DNA of 64,000 bases. Origin: Craspedostauros australis (lineage: Eukaryota; Bacillariophyta; Bacillariophyceae; Mastogloiales; Achnanthaceae). The position numbers were made by a program, and so were the translations under genes. A model generated the notes under the pieces. That model did no database searches and had not been told where the DNA came from. It was given only the letters and a program-made list of their open reading frames with translations. Positions 10,601 to 19,642 of this stretch are shown piece by piece; position 1 is the stretch's first letter; the number at the start of each line of letters is the position of its first letter. The stretch is from the NCBI GenBank assembly GCA_026770025.1, contig JAMXDE010000012.1, positions 1,550,001 to 1,614,000 of the forward strand, written 5' to 3'.

Positions 10601-13600
10601 CCTCTGTTGGCGGCAACGGTTCAGCGTGACTTGCTGGGTCTTCTCTGGCTCCCTCTGTCGACGGCATTGGTGGTATCGGCTTGTTGATATCGGTGGTTGT
10701 TGGCGAGCGGCTGATTTGCTGAGGTGGTTGCACTTGGTCGATTGGGGTGGCATCGGTTTTCGTGTGTGATGTTACGGGTTGCCTCAAAATGTGAGTTGGT
10801 GAATTTTGTTCACTCACAATCGGGGTTCTTGTGTTTGGCGTTTCTGGCAACAATTTTGCTGGCGGATCGTCGTCGTGTGAGGGAAGAAATCGCTGATGAT
10901 CGGCTTCATCCTCTCGCTCGATGTCCCGCTCTTCCATAGCAATGACATCATCGTCATCGAACGGTATTTGATACGTAGTGTCGCCAAACATGTGCGTCCA
11001 TTCTGTTGAATTGTAGTCTGGGAGATCAACCGGATCAGTCGCTATCGTCGCGAACCAATCGTCAAACACAACGTGAAATTGTGGTGTGATCGATCCTGTC
11101 CTCGGCGAGAGGACCAGCGGAACTGTGGACGCGTGACGAGCGGAGAGTCCCATGTTCACATAGCGCTCCCCACGTGGTTCCCATCTTGGTATCTTGCGGC
11201 CGTCGCCGAGCGCCTTGTTCAAGACGTAGACGGGGCTGCCCCACACATGTAGGTTGTGCAGCTGCTTCAGGGGCATGCGCGTGCGCGAGAGAATATCCAA
11301 AGGCGTGAGTCCTGTTGCTGCGTTTGGTACGCGATTGTGTACGTAAGCGGCATGGACGACGGCCATGGGCCAGTGTTGGGCATCGAACATCGTAGGCCAA
11401 TGAATGCTTTGATGCATCATCATTGTTCGTGCCATGGAGATGATCGTGCGGATGCTGCGCTCGGCCACTCCGTTGTGATGGTGAGCGCCGACTCCAGCGA
11501 AGCGGTGCACTTGATGGAACTGTTTGAGGTGTTCGGCGTAATCTGGCGATGTGAAGGTGGTGGCGTTGTCCGAGAGGTACGAGCGCACAGGCACACCCAC
11601 ATCACGGCACATGGACTCGAAGCGTTCCTTGGCTTCCAACATAGCGTGGGTCGTGAGGGATGCGACTGGCTCCACGTGTATGTAGCCAGATGCGTGGTCC
11701 ACAAACATTGCTCCACCCTTGTACATCTCCGACGCATCGGACTTGCCTCTTCCTGTGAAGAGGCGGCCCAAGGTGCGTCCCACGAAGTGGTCCACGGAGA
11801 CTTGTTGGCCCGGGAAGAGGTGATCCGTTTTGATCACTCCTTGTCGGTCTTGGACGGCGTGTTGTGTTGTGCCTGGTGTCGTCCTGCGATGCTGTTTGCC
11901 GAATTGGCACGCCGCACACAGTGGGCATTCTCGAACGCGGGCGGCGGCTGTTTGCATCTTCCGTGATACCTCAGTGTTGACGAGGGCGCCGGATCGAAGC
12001 AAGAACTGCACTCGTCTGAAGGAGAGGTGCCCGAGGCGATAATGCCACTTGAGCAGTTCCTTTTGCGGTTGAGTCAGATTTTGGTTCTGTTGTGCTACGG
12101 AGGTGATGGTTGTAGTGAGCGCCGCTGGGAGTTCGGTGAGATCGCCAGTGCGGTATGCACGTGAGGTCGGAAGGTTGTTCGATTTCTTGTTGTGAGCGAT
12201 GATGGGACCTCGTTCGTTGTTTCCAGGGATTCCGCTCAGCTGGATGTTGTTTGCTTCCACGACAATATTTTCCCCTTTGTATTCACTGAGGAGGCATGCG
12301 GTGCTGATGAGCTTGACCGAGGACTCCGGCACATAGAAGGCTGGAAGGGATAAGGATCGAGGGTTGCCGCTGACGTCTAGGATGGACCATTCCACCCTGC
12401 CTTTCGTCTTGACTTTGGTGCAGCGAAGAAACCCGTTGAGGAAGGTTGGCGAGGTTGGAGCGGAGGTAGGACCCACGAAGTCGTTGATATCGTTGGTCAC
12501 GCAGATGGAGGCGCCGGTGTCCCATACCACATCGAAAGAGCCGTCTTGAGGGATGATGCCTTCCACCTTGTGTGGTGCGGCGAAGGCATGTTGGAAACCG
12601 AAGGTTGTTGCGAGGGTGTGATAGGCGTTGGTGATCAGACTAACGCCTGTATTTCCATGGAGCTGCGCTTCGCGTGTGTTACCGTTGTGGCGGAGACTCT
12701 GATGTTCGCTTGGGTCTGTGTGAGATCCCCGCTTGAAGCGAGTGGGAGTCCTTAAGTGGTAGAGGTCACAGTGATGTTTCGTGTGCCGGTTCGGTGGACG
12801 AGCGGGATTCATTTTGTTTCGCGCGCGACAGGAGTTTTGGTGTTTTCGGAACCGGCGAGCGCGGCGAGTTTCGTGTTGGTGGTTCGCACATGGGGCGTGA
12901 CGTGGGACGTGGTGTTTCGCGTTGGAGCGCTTGTGAAGGAGAAAACGTCTGAAGTCGCCGTTGCCGAATAGAGAGTCGTAGAGATCGTTCGAGGGCGTTG
13001 CCGGGTAGTGATAGAAGCGTGATCTTGCTCTATTTGACTTGTTTTGTTTCTTCCTCCACGTGTTGACCTGGCGGATGGTTCGCATTGGAGTTGGCTGGTA
13101 CTGGCGTGGGACGTTGGTGTGAAGGGCGAATAGCACAATGGCTGTTGTCATCCACATCATGATACTCACCACATGCCATCCGCACTCGATGCCGAGTAGG
13201 GTGATTTGTGCTGCACAAAGGAGGAGAAAAGTACCGGTGATGATGTTGATGGTTTCGACGGTGGTGAACAGGTTCCACACGGCGGTCCACCAGGTGCGTT
13301 CGTTTGCGTGAGCTTCGGCGGAGAGGCAGGTCCATGCTGCATGGTCGATTTCAAGCTGTGGACTGTTTGGCTTATGCTTGAAGTCGTCGATGTGGCCGGC
13401 TGTGCCGTGGGAGATGCGCCAATGGCGGCACTTCGCGCACCAGTGGAAGGTCTTGTTGTTCATGAGCTTTTGTTGTGGCTCACCCTTCCGTGGGGGTGTT
13501 GTGATCCAAGGGTCCTTCTTTTGTTGTGTTTTCTTGTTGGTCTGTTTGCCCTTGGCGTTCATGCGTTTGCCTCCTTTGTTCTGTTCCAGAAGACGAGCTT

Positions 13601-14978
13601 CCTTTGTCGTCGAGGAGTGGTTTGCATGCATGCGCGGGGTGTTGCGGTCACGGGAGTGCCTGTTGGCATGCCAGGAGTTTCCCTGGAGTTCGTCAAGATA
13701 AGCATCCTCAGCCACGCTGCAGATGTCCATCCAGGTGAGGTCCTCACGGAGCAGGTGGGGCTCCGCTCGCTCGTAGGTCTTGAGGGACTTGTCTTCGATC
13801 AGTCGTCTGAGTCGATCGCTGATGTCGAGAATTCGATGACGGTATCGTTCTCCTGACGTGGTTCTGCCTCCTGCCATGGAGAAGTTGTCTGTCATGGTAC
13901 GGAGGAGCGAGATCTCGAACTGGTCGGCATCTTGAAGTTCCTTGCACATGATGCGGAGAGCGTCAGCCATTGCTTGGATGTTCTCTCCCTGAAACTTCTG
14001 GGGCGTGGTCTTTCTGACCTTCTCTTGGAGCCGTGCGTACTTGTCTAGCGAGCTTGACGTGATGCTCTTGATGAGCTCGGTGAAAATCACGTTGAAGTCT
14101 TGTTGGTACTTCGGCTTGATGCGGTTCATCAGGCGGTCTTCGAGGTCAGGGTCAAGGCTGTCGCGGAGGAATCGAGCAGCAGATGCGTTGTTCTGCTTGT
14201 CGTATCGATCCCACAAGTGGCGGTAGACATCATGGTGGTCAGTGGCTTGGCCGATGGTGGTGCTGCCTGGGGCGTCGAGGACGCACACCATCTCGTCGGG
14301 GTGTTCGTTACTCCTCATGTAGGTCATCGAGATGAGGCCTGCGGTGGACATGTGATCCTTGAGGAGGCGCAGCATGCGCTGACGGTTGTCCCCGATTCGG
14401 AAGCGAGGGCGGATGCCTTTCTCTCGCTCCGGTTGGTTCTTGGAGTCCGAACTGTTGTGGAGGACGCGCTGCTGTTGGGAGCTGTCGTAGGACGTGGCTG
14501 CGTCTTCCGCAAGGCCAGTCCATTCGACGTTCGGTTTCCCTCCCGTCCAGGGCACCCAGTGACGACCAGCCTTGGTGAGGCCACCCATGATGGGTTTCTC
14601 CGGCTTGTCCTCGCTCTCGTACGCTACGTACGTGGTTTCGGGTCCGATGGGATCTTCGTCGGCGTCAAAAGGGAAGCCACCTCCAGTGGATCCAGTTTGG
14701 TTGCCTACGTTCCCTTCGCGTCCTGTGGTTCCCTCGGCTTCGCCGAGGTTCGGTGGGTTGTTGGCGTCCCCATCGTTGTCTTGGGCGGTTTCGCCCTCTC
14801 CCTGCCCGGCTGCCGTTTGGTCTCTTTGCTGAGGAGGGATGGGTGCAGCTCCTCGCGAGATTCGGGATTCGTTGAGATCTCGAAGGGCTTGAGCGGCTTG
14901 TTGATTGAGCCGTTCCACGAAGGCCTCCAGCCTGCGTTCTTCGCTGCTGATGCTCGTGTCTTCTCCTTGGGCGCTCAT
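7674..14978 (-). CDS. Copia gag-pol polyprotein (2434 aa)
   Basis: A single uninterrupted frame. Residues about 200-450 are Gag-like, followed by a lysine-rich stretch and an atypical Cys/His cluster (CAKC...H...H, about 514-530) in place of a classical zinc knuckle. Two hydrophobic segments follow (about 578-597 and 603-619). Protease: DTGAS at about 820. Pre-integrase HHCC: about 978-1025 (HYRLGH, then CPLCAAC). Integrase: Asp 1063, Asp 1137 (LSDNATTF) and Glu 1173 (NGVAERS), the last two 35 apart. A long spacer (about 1310-1920) holds a Pro/Asp-rich linker, a coiled coil (about 1610-1652) and a compact domain of unknown identity (about 1690-1820). Reverse transcriptase: about 1925-2165, catalytic YVDD near 2103. 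RNase H: about 2265-2420, with DADFAG, STMESEYAAL and EDNEACISLA. It copies the element's RNA and inserts the product. All key catalytic residues are present, so it may be active. Confidence 0.95.
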   Translation of the reverse strand: MSAQGEDTSISSEERRLEAFVERLNQQAAQALRDLNESRISRGAAPIPPQQRDQTAAGQGEGETAQDNDGDANNPPNLGEAEGTTGREGNVGNQTGSTGGGFPFDADEDPIGPETTYVAYESEDKPEKPIMGGLTKAGRHWVPWTGGKPNVEWTGLAEDAATSYDSSQQQRVLHNSSDSKNQPEREKGIRPRFRIGDNRQRMLRLLKDHMSTAGLISMTYMRSNEHPDEMVCVLDAPGSTTIGQATDHHDVYRHLWDRYDKQNNASAARFLRDSLDPDLEDRLMNRIKPKYQQDFNVIFTELIKSITSSSLDKYARLQEKVRKTTPQKFQGENIQAMADALRIMCKELQDADQFEISLLRTMTDNFSMAGGRTTSGERYRHRILDISDRLRRLIEDKSLKTYERAEPHLLREDLTWMDICSVAEDAYLDELQGNSWHANRHSRDRNTPRMHANHSSTTKEARLLEQNKGGKRMNAKGKQTNKKTQQKKDPWITTPPRKGEPQQKLMNNKTFHWCAKCRHWRISHGTAGHIDDFKHKPNSPQLEIDHAAWTCLSAEAHANERTWWTAVWNLFTTVETINIITGTFLLLCAAQITLLGIECGWHVVSIMMWMTTAIVLFALHTNVPRQYQPTPMRTIRQVNTWRKKQNKSNRARSRFYHYPATPSNDLYDSLFGNGDFRRFLLHKRSNAKHHVPRHAPCANHQHETRRARRFRKHQNSCRARNKMNPARPPNRHTKHHCDLYHLRTPTRFKRGSHTDPSEHQSLRHNGNTREAQLHGNTGVSLITNAYHTLATTFGFQHAFAAPHKVEGIIPQDGSFDVVWDTGASICVTNDINDFVGPTSAPTSPTFLNGFLRCTKVKTKGRVEWSILDVSGNPRSLSLPAFYVPESSVKLISTACLLSEYKGENIVVEANNIQLSGIPGNNERGPIIAHNKKSNNLPTSRAYRTGDLTELPAALTTTITSVAQQNQNLTQPQKELLKWHYRLGHLSFRRVQFLLRSGALVNTEVSRKMQTAAARVRECPLCAACQFGKQHRRTTPGTTQHAVQDRQGVIKTDHLFPGQQVSVDHFVGRTLGRLFTGRGKSDASEMYKGGAMFVDHASGYIHVEPVASLTTHAMLEAKERFESMCRDVGVPVRSYLSDNATTFTSPDYAEHLKQFHQVHRFAGVGAHHHNGVAERSIRTIISMARTMMMHQSIHWPTMFDAQHWPMAVVHAAYVHNRVPNAATGLTPLDILSRTRMPLKQLHNLHVWGSPVYVLNKALGDGRKIPRWEPRGERYVNMGLSARHASTVPLVLSPRTGSITPQFHVVFDDWFATIATDPVDLPDYNSTEWTHMFGDTTYQIPFDDDDVIAMEERDIEREDEADHQRFLPSHDDDPPAKLLPETPNTRTPIVSEQNSPTHILRQPVTSHTKTDATPIDQVQPPQQISRSPTTTDINKPIPPMPSTEGAREDPASHAEPLPPTEGVINDNSDDDIQPPIDSPPTSPLRKPITAQTEQPTTKKVKTPPLRRSERINKRTPRERRTVERLTYDTLGGKVVWADDVTQPSETSANVTTIATSEPSKDQAMEDIKHALQTCRATLQRYTTHTNEMVTQKAHDLVRDADSMLRNLATLDTTELTWEERRWAQGDLEMERMLRIQQLEIRARMRKEQEEAEASKGTPTNEHHILMMSNHSDSSSEDDDPLPGTTMRPIDIGHLWPHHVNITRHIGHYFDHVVQFRFPTEAARSQCVYYAIRRFVDAVEEMLETGEYHLPVSYFGFIPRTQGQRYTLERAIAAMENGLRPPDEDERVQDFMRRAGFAWHLITHDERFEIGILHLHIQLGVVPEVPPTIMAPPSEFEPAEHRAPAPTNAHFSQQHENDETDEHYAMAATLEHDGDDHTDHRAFITYDLLNFFTTGGDLSISDRHVSYKASKADPDTLSFSEAMNDDNKQEWMAAAHKEIHDLTKKGTWIEVPKSTATDRIFPGTWVFRRKRMPDGTVKKYKGRWCCRGDMMTETEATYAPVVAWSSVRVFLILSILLRWVTTSIDFSNAFVQADIHRPVYLHLPRGFRSTNGPDTCLKLIKSLYGLTIAPKLWYQHLVRALLAEGFHACDQERCLFMRDGMMIVLYVDDAGIAARTEEEADAFIESMRKRGFDLTREGTFTEFLGISLHRDPKNNTIHLKQTGLINKIIDATGMQNCKPNVTPTTQLALGASIDQPPMKEAWNYRSVVGMLLYLTTNTRPDLAFAVSQVARFSNDPHQPHAKAIKMIVRYLRHTNTMGTIVRPTGRLNLECYVDADFAGLYKREADDSPNAVRSRTGYVIILGGCPLVWKSKLQTEIALSTMESEYAALSLAMRALIPMQQLINEVKASTSLNQSLQTNIQCTVFEDNEACISLATNHKVTARTKHFLTKWHFFWHWVKEGFIRILHVPTPNQIAEIFTKGLARDAFEHLRRMLMGW

Positions 14979-15311
14979 GGTGAGGCGGCGGAGGTGTCGA
15001 AGTCGTTGGGCTTCGCTTGGTGTCGACAGTTGTCTCAGGTCTTGCTGCTCTTCCTCCCTTCGATGGCGAAGGTGTGCACGGAGGTCTTGGCAGGAGTGTT
15101 CTTGAGACGTACACCTGGTTTTGCAGGTGTTGGTTGGATGCGCTTGCTTAGCAAGGGCTTGGTTTGGTGAGTTGCCTTCGGGCTAACTTCATAGATTGCT
15201 AGCCAGGATCGTTGGTCCTGAGAGGCTTGGAGCCTTTGGGCTCAGTGTCGTTGGACACAGCGGTCTGCGCACTTGAGGAAGTCTCTTTGAGAGTGAGGAA
15301 GGTGGATGTAA

Positions 15312-15333
15312 GCGAGAACCACTCGCAGCTACC
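15312..15333 (-). other. Probable primer-binding region with stem-loop
   Basis: Immediately downstream of the 5' LTR on the minus strand the sequence is GGTAGCTGCGAGTGG, in the usual position of the tRNA primer site, and T+GGTAGC recalls the initiator-Met type used by many Copia elements. It overlaps a perfect 5-bp stem GCGAG-TGGTT-CTCGC (15312-15326). Primer identity is inferred and not settled. Confidence 0.4.
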
Positions 15334-15875
15334 AGTTAGTGTTCCGTGTCTTCTGCACGTTGTCAGGAGGATGGTTTGTCCTTCAACCGGTTTTGACGCC
15401 GTTTGATGTTGAGAACAAAGCTGAATCAGACGATGATGTAACTGTAGTAGACTTGAAGGTAAACTGGTAAGATTGTTTCTGATTGCTTGTTTTATGTGTT
15501 AAGCTTACTGTTGACAGGACGATCGAGTAAAAGGGCAGGATTCATGCTATCGTGCTTGAGCCGTTTGTGTTGTACAGCAACATGTCGTGATGGTTCTGCA
15601 CATACCCAGCTGTTCAGTAGCCCCATCTGTAGAGCAGTACTTGATCCACGGGTGTGGATATGCTTCAAGATGCCTGCAGGATTCGCAAGATGGTTAGCTG
15701 AACAGGTGGCGCGGTTGCATGAGCTGGAGGATGAGCAGAGCATGGATTGTGGTTCAACTATACACCATGCGCGCGGTAGCCTTTCATGGCAGTATCGGGT
15801 TCGGATACCGGGTACCGTGTACGCAACGCGGACGATTGAGTCCCGAGTGGATCCCGGACCAAGTCTGTCCCAACT
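15334..15875 (-). repeat. 5' LTR of the Copia element
   Basis: The second 542-bp LTR, followed on the plus strand by the target duplication at 15876-15880. It should hold the element's promoter. Open frames crossing it are shared with the other LTR and are not separate genes. Confidence 0.93.
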
Positions 15876-16271
15876 TAGCCCGTGTGTTTCAAGTGAGAAG
15901 ATCGCCTTCTCCAGCTCCAATCTGGTGGGGTTGTCAATTCTCGTGTAGATTGAATGAGACGGCTCAAAATTGCCATCCGCAGGGCGTTCGTACGTGGACG
16001 CAAGCACGAGCGGTGCCGCAAGCGCTGCATTCAATCCTCTTGGCAGACCAGAGTGTGCGGTGATCGTGTCCAACGAAGTTGGCTTGTACGCCGTTCCATC
16101 CTTCTCTCCGCCTCGACGAGTGAGCGCAAGTTGTTGCGCGCGCTGACCAGCCTCGGCGGCTGTCAGCGAATTCGAGGACAGCATTCGTCTTATTGCGGCG
16201 ACATCTGTCCGTGAGCGCCCACGCGAAATGCCATTGGGGACGATCCTTGTTGACATCAAAGACCGCAGCAT
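15876..16271 (-). pseudogene. Trans-sulfuration PLP enzyme, 5' exon
   Basis: First coding exon of the gene continued at 5700-7049. It starts at ATG 16271. The first 35 or so residues are rich in Arg/Ser/Leu with almost no acids (MLRSLMSTRIVPNGISRGRS), resembling an organelle presequence, most simply mitochondrial. The enzyme proper begins with SLDTITAHSGLPR and APLVLASTY, then SIYTRIDNPTRLELE, all typical of the Cys/Met PLP family (the 'Y-R-NP' region). The exon is cut inside the codons for ETHGL by the Copia insertion, and translation running into the LTR would add unrelated residues. Confidence 0.85.
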
Positions 16272-16903
16272 GGTTGTTGTGGGGATAATGAGTCAAATGA
16301 ATCAGTGCCTGGATGATGAATGATTTGAGAATGACACCTTTCCCTTGAGGTCAAATCGACCCAAACATGGAATGTGTGGGAGAACGAAGTGTTCCGCAGA
16401 TGCTGCGCCCCATTCTCACGCCACCTCCTGACTCACAAACCGAGAAGATTTGTGGGAGGAAACGGGGTTCGCAATCATCCCGAGGTTCAGAACACACCAA
16501 AGATCGTAAGACTACTCCACCCAAACCAACAAGGACATGGAATGAAACATGTGACAAGCAATGGCGGTGACGATTTCGGCCATAGCAGCGGACCTGGATG
16601 TATCGGATAATCCTTTGATCATCCCGCGAGCGTAGAATCAGTTACACCTCTCTTGGACGCCATCCTCGTGGACGCTTCTACAGTTTCAGTCCAGATCACA
16701 GCTGAAGCTTCGGCCGCGGTCCTGGCTGAAGGCATCACATTCATGGCGGAGGCTCTTGTGGCTGAAGCAGCAACAGCCATGGCAAATCTTGCAGCGGTCG
16801 CCACCACGGTTCCTGTGACTGCATGCATAGATCTGTCAACGCTCTCTGCTTGCATGCAATAACTGTGATATTATTTACTCGTACGTCAGCTAACTGTGCA
16901 TGC
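16272..16903. other. Intergenic stretch, no supported gene
   Basis: This lies between the start of the trans-sulfuration gene and the stop of the peroxiredoxin gene. Alanine/threonine-rich frames on both strands around 16619-16862 mirror each other and show no domain, so neither is called. The stretch probably holds the promoter of the first gene and the 3' UTR of the second. Confidence 0.4.
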
Positions 16904-17971
16904 TCACATCTTTGCCAGAACTGCTGGCGCCCACGTGTTGGATGACTCTTCGGCGGACGAGAAGTAATGCGTGACGACACCATCCTCGGCAATCAAAGAG
17001 AAACGCTTAGTGCGTGGCATCATCGGGGTCTCCATGACAAGTCCAAGCGCCTTGGTCAATTCGGCGTTGGAATCAGCGAGGAACATGATTCCAGCATCGG
17101 CACCACCAGATTCTCGGCCCCATGCCTGCGTATGGTTGTCGACGCATCGGTGTTTGTGCGAGCATTCATGTATAGTCGATTTGGATGTTTGCATTGAAGA
17201 GGATGTGAATTCGTAGAGTACGTCGAGTAGTTTCGATTCAAGGATCGCGGTGCATGGAGAGAAGATGCAGAATCAAATGCGTTTTGTCGAAAAAGGAAAC
17301 GAACATGAGGGATCGGAACATCATGGTTGAGATGTGGATGAAGTCATCAAGAATGGCGCAATAAGAACATCCGCCACCTCCGCTATCAGCAAAGATTCCT
17401 TGTGTTGTGATCTCTTCCATCATCGTTTGTGGTTGACCCAGGCTCTGGTGGCGCCAGCAACAGTTTGTATGATATGACATTCAACAACAGCAGTCACTTC
17501 AAAGCGGTCATCGTCAAGGGCAATTGGTCGTCGCCCAGTAAGAGCAAGATGAACACACACAACACACAGAGTACGTAGTTGGGGATGACTCACTCCCATG
17601 ACGAAAGGATCGTTGGTTGCGATGCAGATGGTGAGATCGACACCCTTGGCCTTGAGTTCATCCTGTGCCTTCATGAAGGATGGGAGGTGGGACTTGGAGC
17701 AGCCTGGGGTGAAGGCACCTGGCACACCGAAGATGGCGACCTTCTTTCCGGCGATCAGCTCGGCGATGTCATAGTCCTTGTTCTGGAAATCAGCCAGGCC
17801 CTCTGTGAGGGTGACGGAAGGGATCTTGTCTCCTGCTTTGACTTCAGTCATCTCGGATTCGACGCTGGCTGCAAGGTGTGGACGGAAGGTTGGGCGCTGG
17901 GGGGAGCTGGTCACGAAAGCGGAGGCGAACGAAAGAAATGCGAGGAAGAGGGTCAGTTGACGGAGGGCCAT
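16904..17971 (-). CDS. Plastid-targeted peroxiredoxin (PRX5/type II), two exons
   Basis: Exon 1 is 17594-17971 and exon 2 is 16904-17125, with an intron GTGAGT...CAG of 468 bp, giving 199 residues. The start MALRQLTLFLAFLSFASAFV is a signal peptide ending at an ASA|F site, the diatom complex-plastid import motif, followed by a Ser/Pro-rich transit-like stretch. The mature part has GDKIPSVTL, then FGVPGAFTPGCSKSHLP with the peroxidatic Cys in the PxxxTxxC context of type II peroxiredoxins. The splice joins FVMG to AWGRES, restoring the family's FVM-AWG motif. The C-terminal half includes DSNAELTKALGL and TKRFSLIAEDG. It would reduce peroxides in the plastid using thioredoxin or glutaredoxin. 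Family assignment and splice phase agree fully. Confidence 0.92.
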
Positions 17972-18925
17972 TGCGAACGTGAGCGTGTTGTGCAGTGCTC
18001 TGTGGTGCGCTGTGTTCGAGCGTGTGACGGAAAGTTCGGTTGAGATACAGGATTGTGTTGGAACCAAATCGAAACGATGGGACCTTCGTGGATCGTTGTC
18101 TTTTGTTAGCGATGTCCACCAGCGCATGTCCGCTGAGGCCATTTGGATCTTTCCCTCTCCTGGTTGCGACAAGGGTGTTGTGCGAAGTCGTTCCAGCGTG
18201 TTCTCTGCACAGCGAAAGGAATGACGCAGATCAATCGTTTGGCCTGATGGGAAAGATATCACGATGACGTCACTGATAGCACGATCGGTTTCAGTCCCAA
18301 TTTATCCACTTTGTATGATATACTATATATGAGGTATCTATACATATGGACTCCACGACGAATCCACTCTTCTTCCCGTCTCCTCTCTTCCTTCTGTGGC
18401 TCAACCATAGCTGACAAGCCGCTCATGAGAACGGTCCGCATTCGATGGGAAGTGATGATGTGTGCACGAAGAGTTCTGCATTCGACAAAACCGCAGCAGC
18501 ACGTGTACGCGTATGGGAGGGAGAGGCAGCCTCATCTCCTTGCTTCCGTGGCAGTTCGCACACTACTATTCTGAAGCAAATTGGCTGACTGTTTTGTGAT
18601 GCGGCGCTTCGTTCCTTGAGATGGCACAGCAAACATCATCATTCGGGTCAATACTCTATCATTTTCCCCTTGGCGGCACATTAAATTGTACACTATGGGC
18701 TATTGTGAAGAAAAAGAACATATAATAGATGCGGAGCTGGCGAGATGAGAATGGACTTGTGGCTTCCTTGCAACCCATGTCTCAATCCATCCATGCTGCC
18801 CGGCATTGGTTCGAATGAATTATGAGTCGCGATTCATGCGCTGATCGATTCTGAAGAGGCACGCCGAGATAGTGTGTGCTTCTTTGCTGATGTTGCGTCG
18901 TCGACCGCGTCTTCCCAATACGGCC
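17972..18925. other. Intergenic stretch, no supported gene
   Basis: This contains the upstream region of the peroxiredoxin gene and the downstream region of the RING gene. An AT-rich segment with TATATA-type sequence lies at 18315-18350. No open frame shows a recognisable domain. Confidence 0.4.
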
Positions 18926-19642
18926 TCACCGCAGCGTGAAGAGACAGAACAGATCTTCCCGTTCCTCCAGCATGCTCCTTGGGTTCAACCACCGCATTGT
19001 GTTGGAAAGCACCGATTGCCTCCCTTGGAGAACACCAGGCGCATCTGCGTCTTCAAACTGCGAAGCAGGTTGCCTGCAGCACGGACACTCCGAGCGGGAT
19101 CGCAGCCATTGTTGGAGACACGACTGATGGAACAGAGACTGGCAGCAGTTGCTGAACTTGACGACGTCCGTGGATGCGCTCGTCAATTCGTCGAGACAAA
19201 TGACACAACAGACGCTGCTGCTACTTTCGTGCGCCTGCGGCATGGTGTGAGGTTGTGGATGGTTGTTGATGTGCACTTTCCGCCTTCGCGTCTTTCCATT
19301 GCTGTCCAAGTGCATGTTGGATCCGGACCTTGCCGTGTGGATCAAGGATGACATGTGAATGCCATCATGGCCATCGATGAGTGCGTCTTCATCATCAAAC
19401 ACCCACCCGTAATCCTCGAGGTTGCCGGGTCGGAAGCACCATCGACAGACGGACCCCACGGCCATCAGCAAGGTTTCGAGAATGATGAAACCGACCATGA
19501 TGGCGAGAACAGAACCGCAGAAGGAGATGTGGACGTTATGCCCTCCGTCATCTTGTGGTTGATGCTGCGGGAAGGAATAAGTCGAGCGGGATGGAATCTG
19601 CTGCTCCGCTTGGCGGAACAACGACGGGAGGAATGCGCTCAT
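18926..19642 (-). CDS. Membrane-anchored RING-type zinc finger protein
   Basis: About 238 residues from ATG 19642 (MSAFLPSL). The frame stays open upstream to 19807, but the extra 55 residues are His/Thr-rich and look like 5' UTR. A hydrophobic span at about residues 39-63 (VLAIMVGFIILETLLMAVG) is a likely transmembrane helix. Near the C-terminus a RING motif reads C-x2-C (CVICLDEL), then NCCQSLFHQSCLQQWL and CPCC. The His expected three residues before the FH pair in RING-H2 is Ser, with a Cys-Cys pair preceding it, so zinc site geometry may differ. The likely role is an E3 ubiquitin ligase on a membrane; the membrane and target are unknown. It is divergent from the ankyrin gene. Confidence 0.75.
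   Translation of the reverse strand: MSAFLPSLFRQAEQQIPSRSTYSFPQHQPQDDGGHNVHISFCGSVLAIMVGFIILETLLMAVGSVCRWCFRPGNLEDYGWVFDDEDALIDGHDGIHMSSLIHTARSGSNMHLDSNGKTRRRKVHINNHPQPHTMPQAHESSSSVCCVICLDELTSASTDVVKFSNCCQSLFHQSCLQQWLRSRSECPCCRQPASQFEDADAPGVLQGRQSVLSNTMRWLNPRSMLEEREDLFCLFTLR

Larger units (their letters stand above)
7050..15875 (-). mobile_element. Complete Ty1/Copia LTR retrotransposon
   Basis: An 8826-bp element transcribed on the minus strand. It has two 542-bp LTRs (7050-7591 and 15334-15875) with very few differences, a TAGCC duplication, and a single gag-pol frame (7674-14978) in the order protease, integrase, reverse transcriptase, RNase H, which defines Copia. LTR ends are AGTT...AACT instead of the usual TG...CA. 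Near-identical LTRs, an open polyprotein and an intact target duplication all point to a recent insertion. The insertion sits in the coding sequence of the trans-sulfuration enzyme, in the opposite DNA sense to the + coordinate but the same strand as the host gene. Confidence 0.95.

Noticed and set aside
14100-15170. Long plus-strand open frame (356 codons), and a similar one at 11256-11966
   Set aside because: They lie antisense to the Copia polyprotein and reflect its codon bias; no domain or start context.
16653-16862. Small Ala-rich gene
   Set aside because: A mirror frame on the other strand covers the same bases, and no homology or start context supports either.
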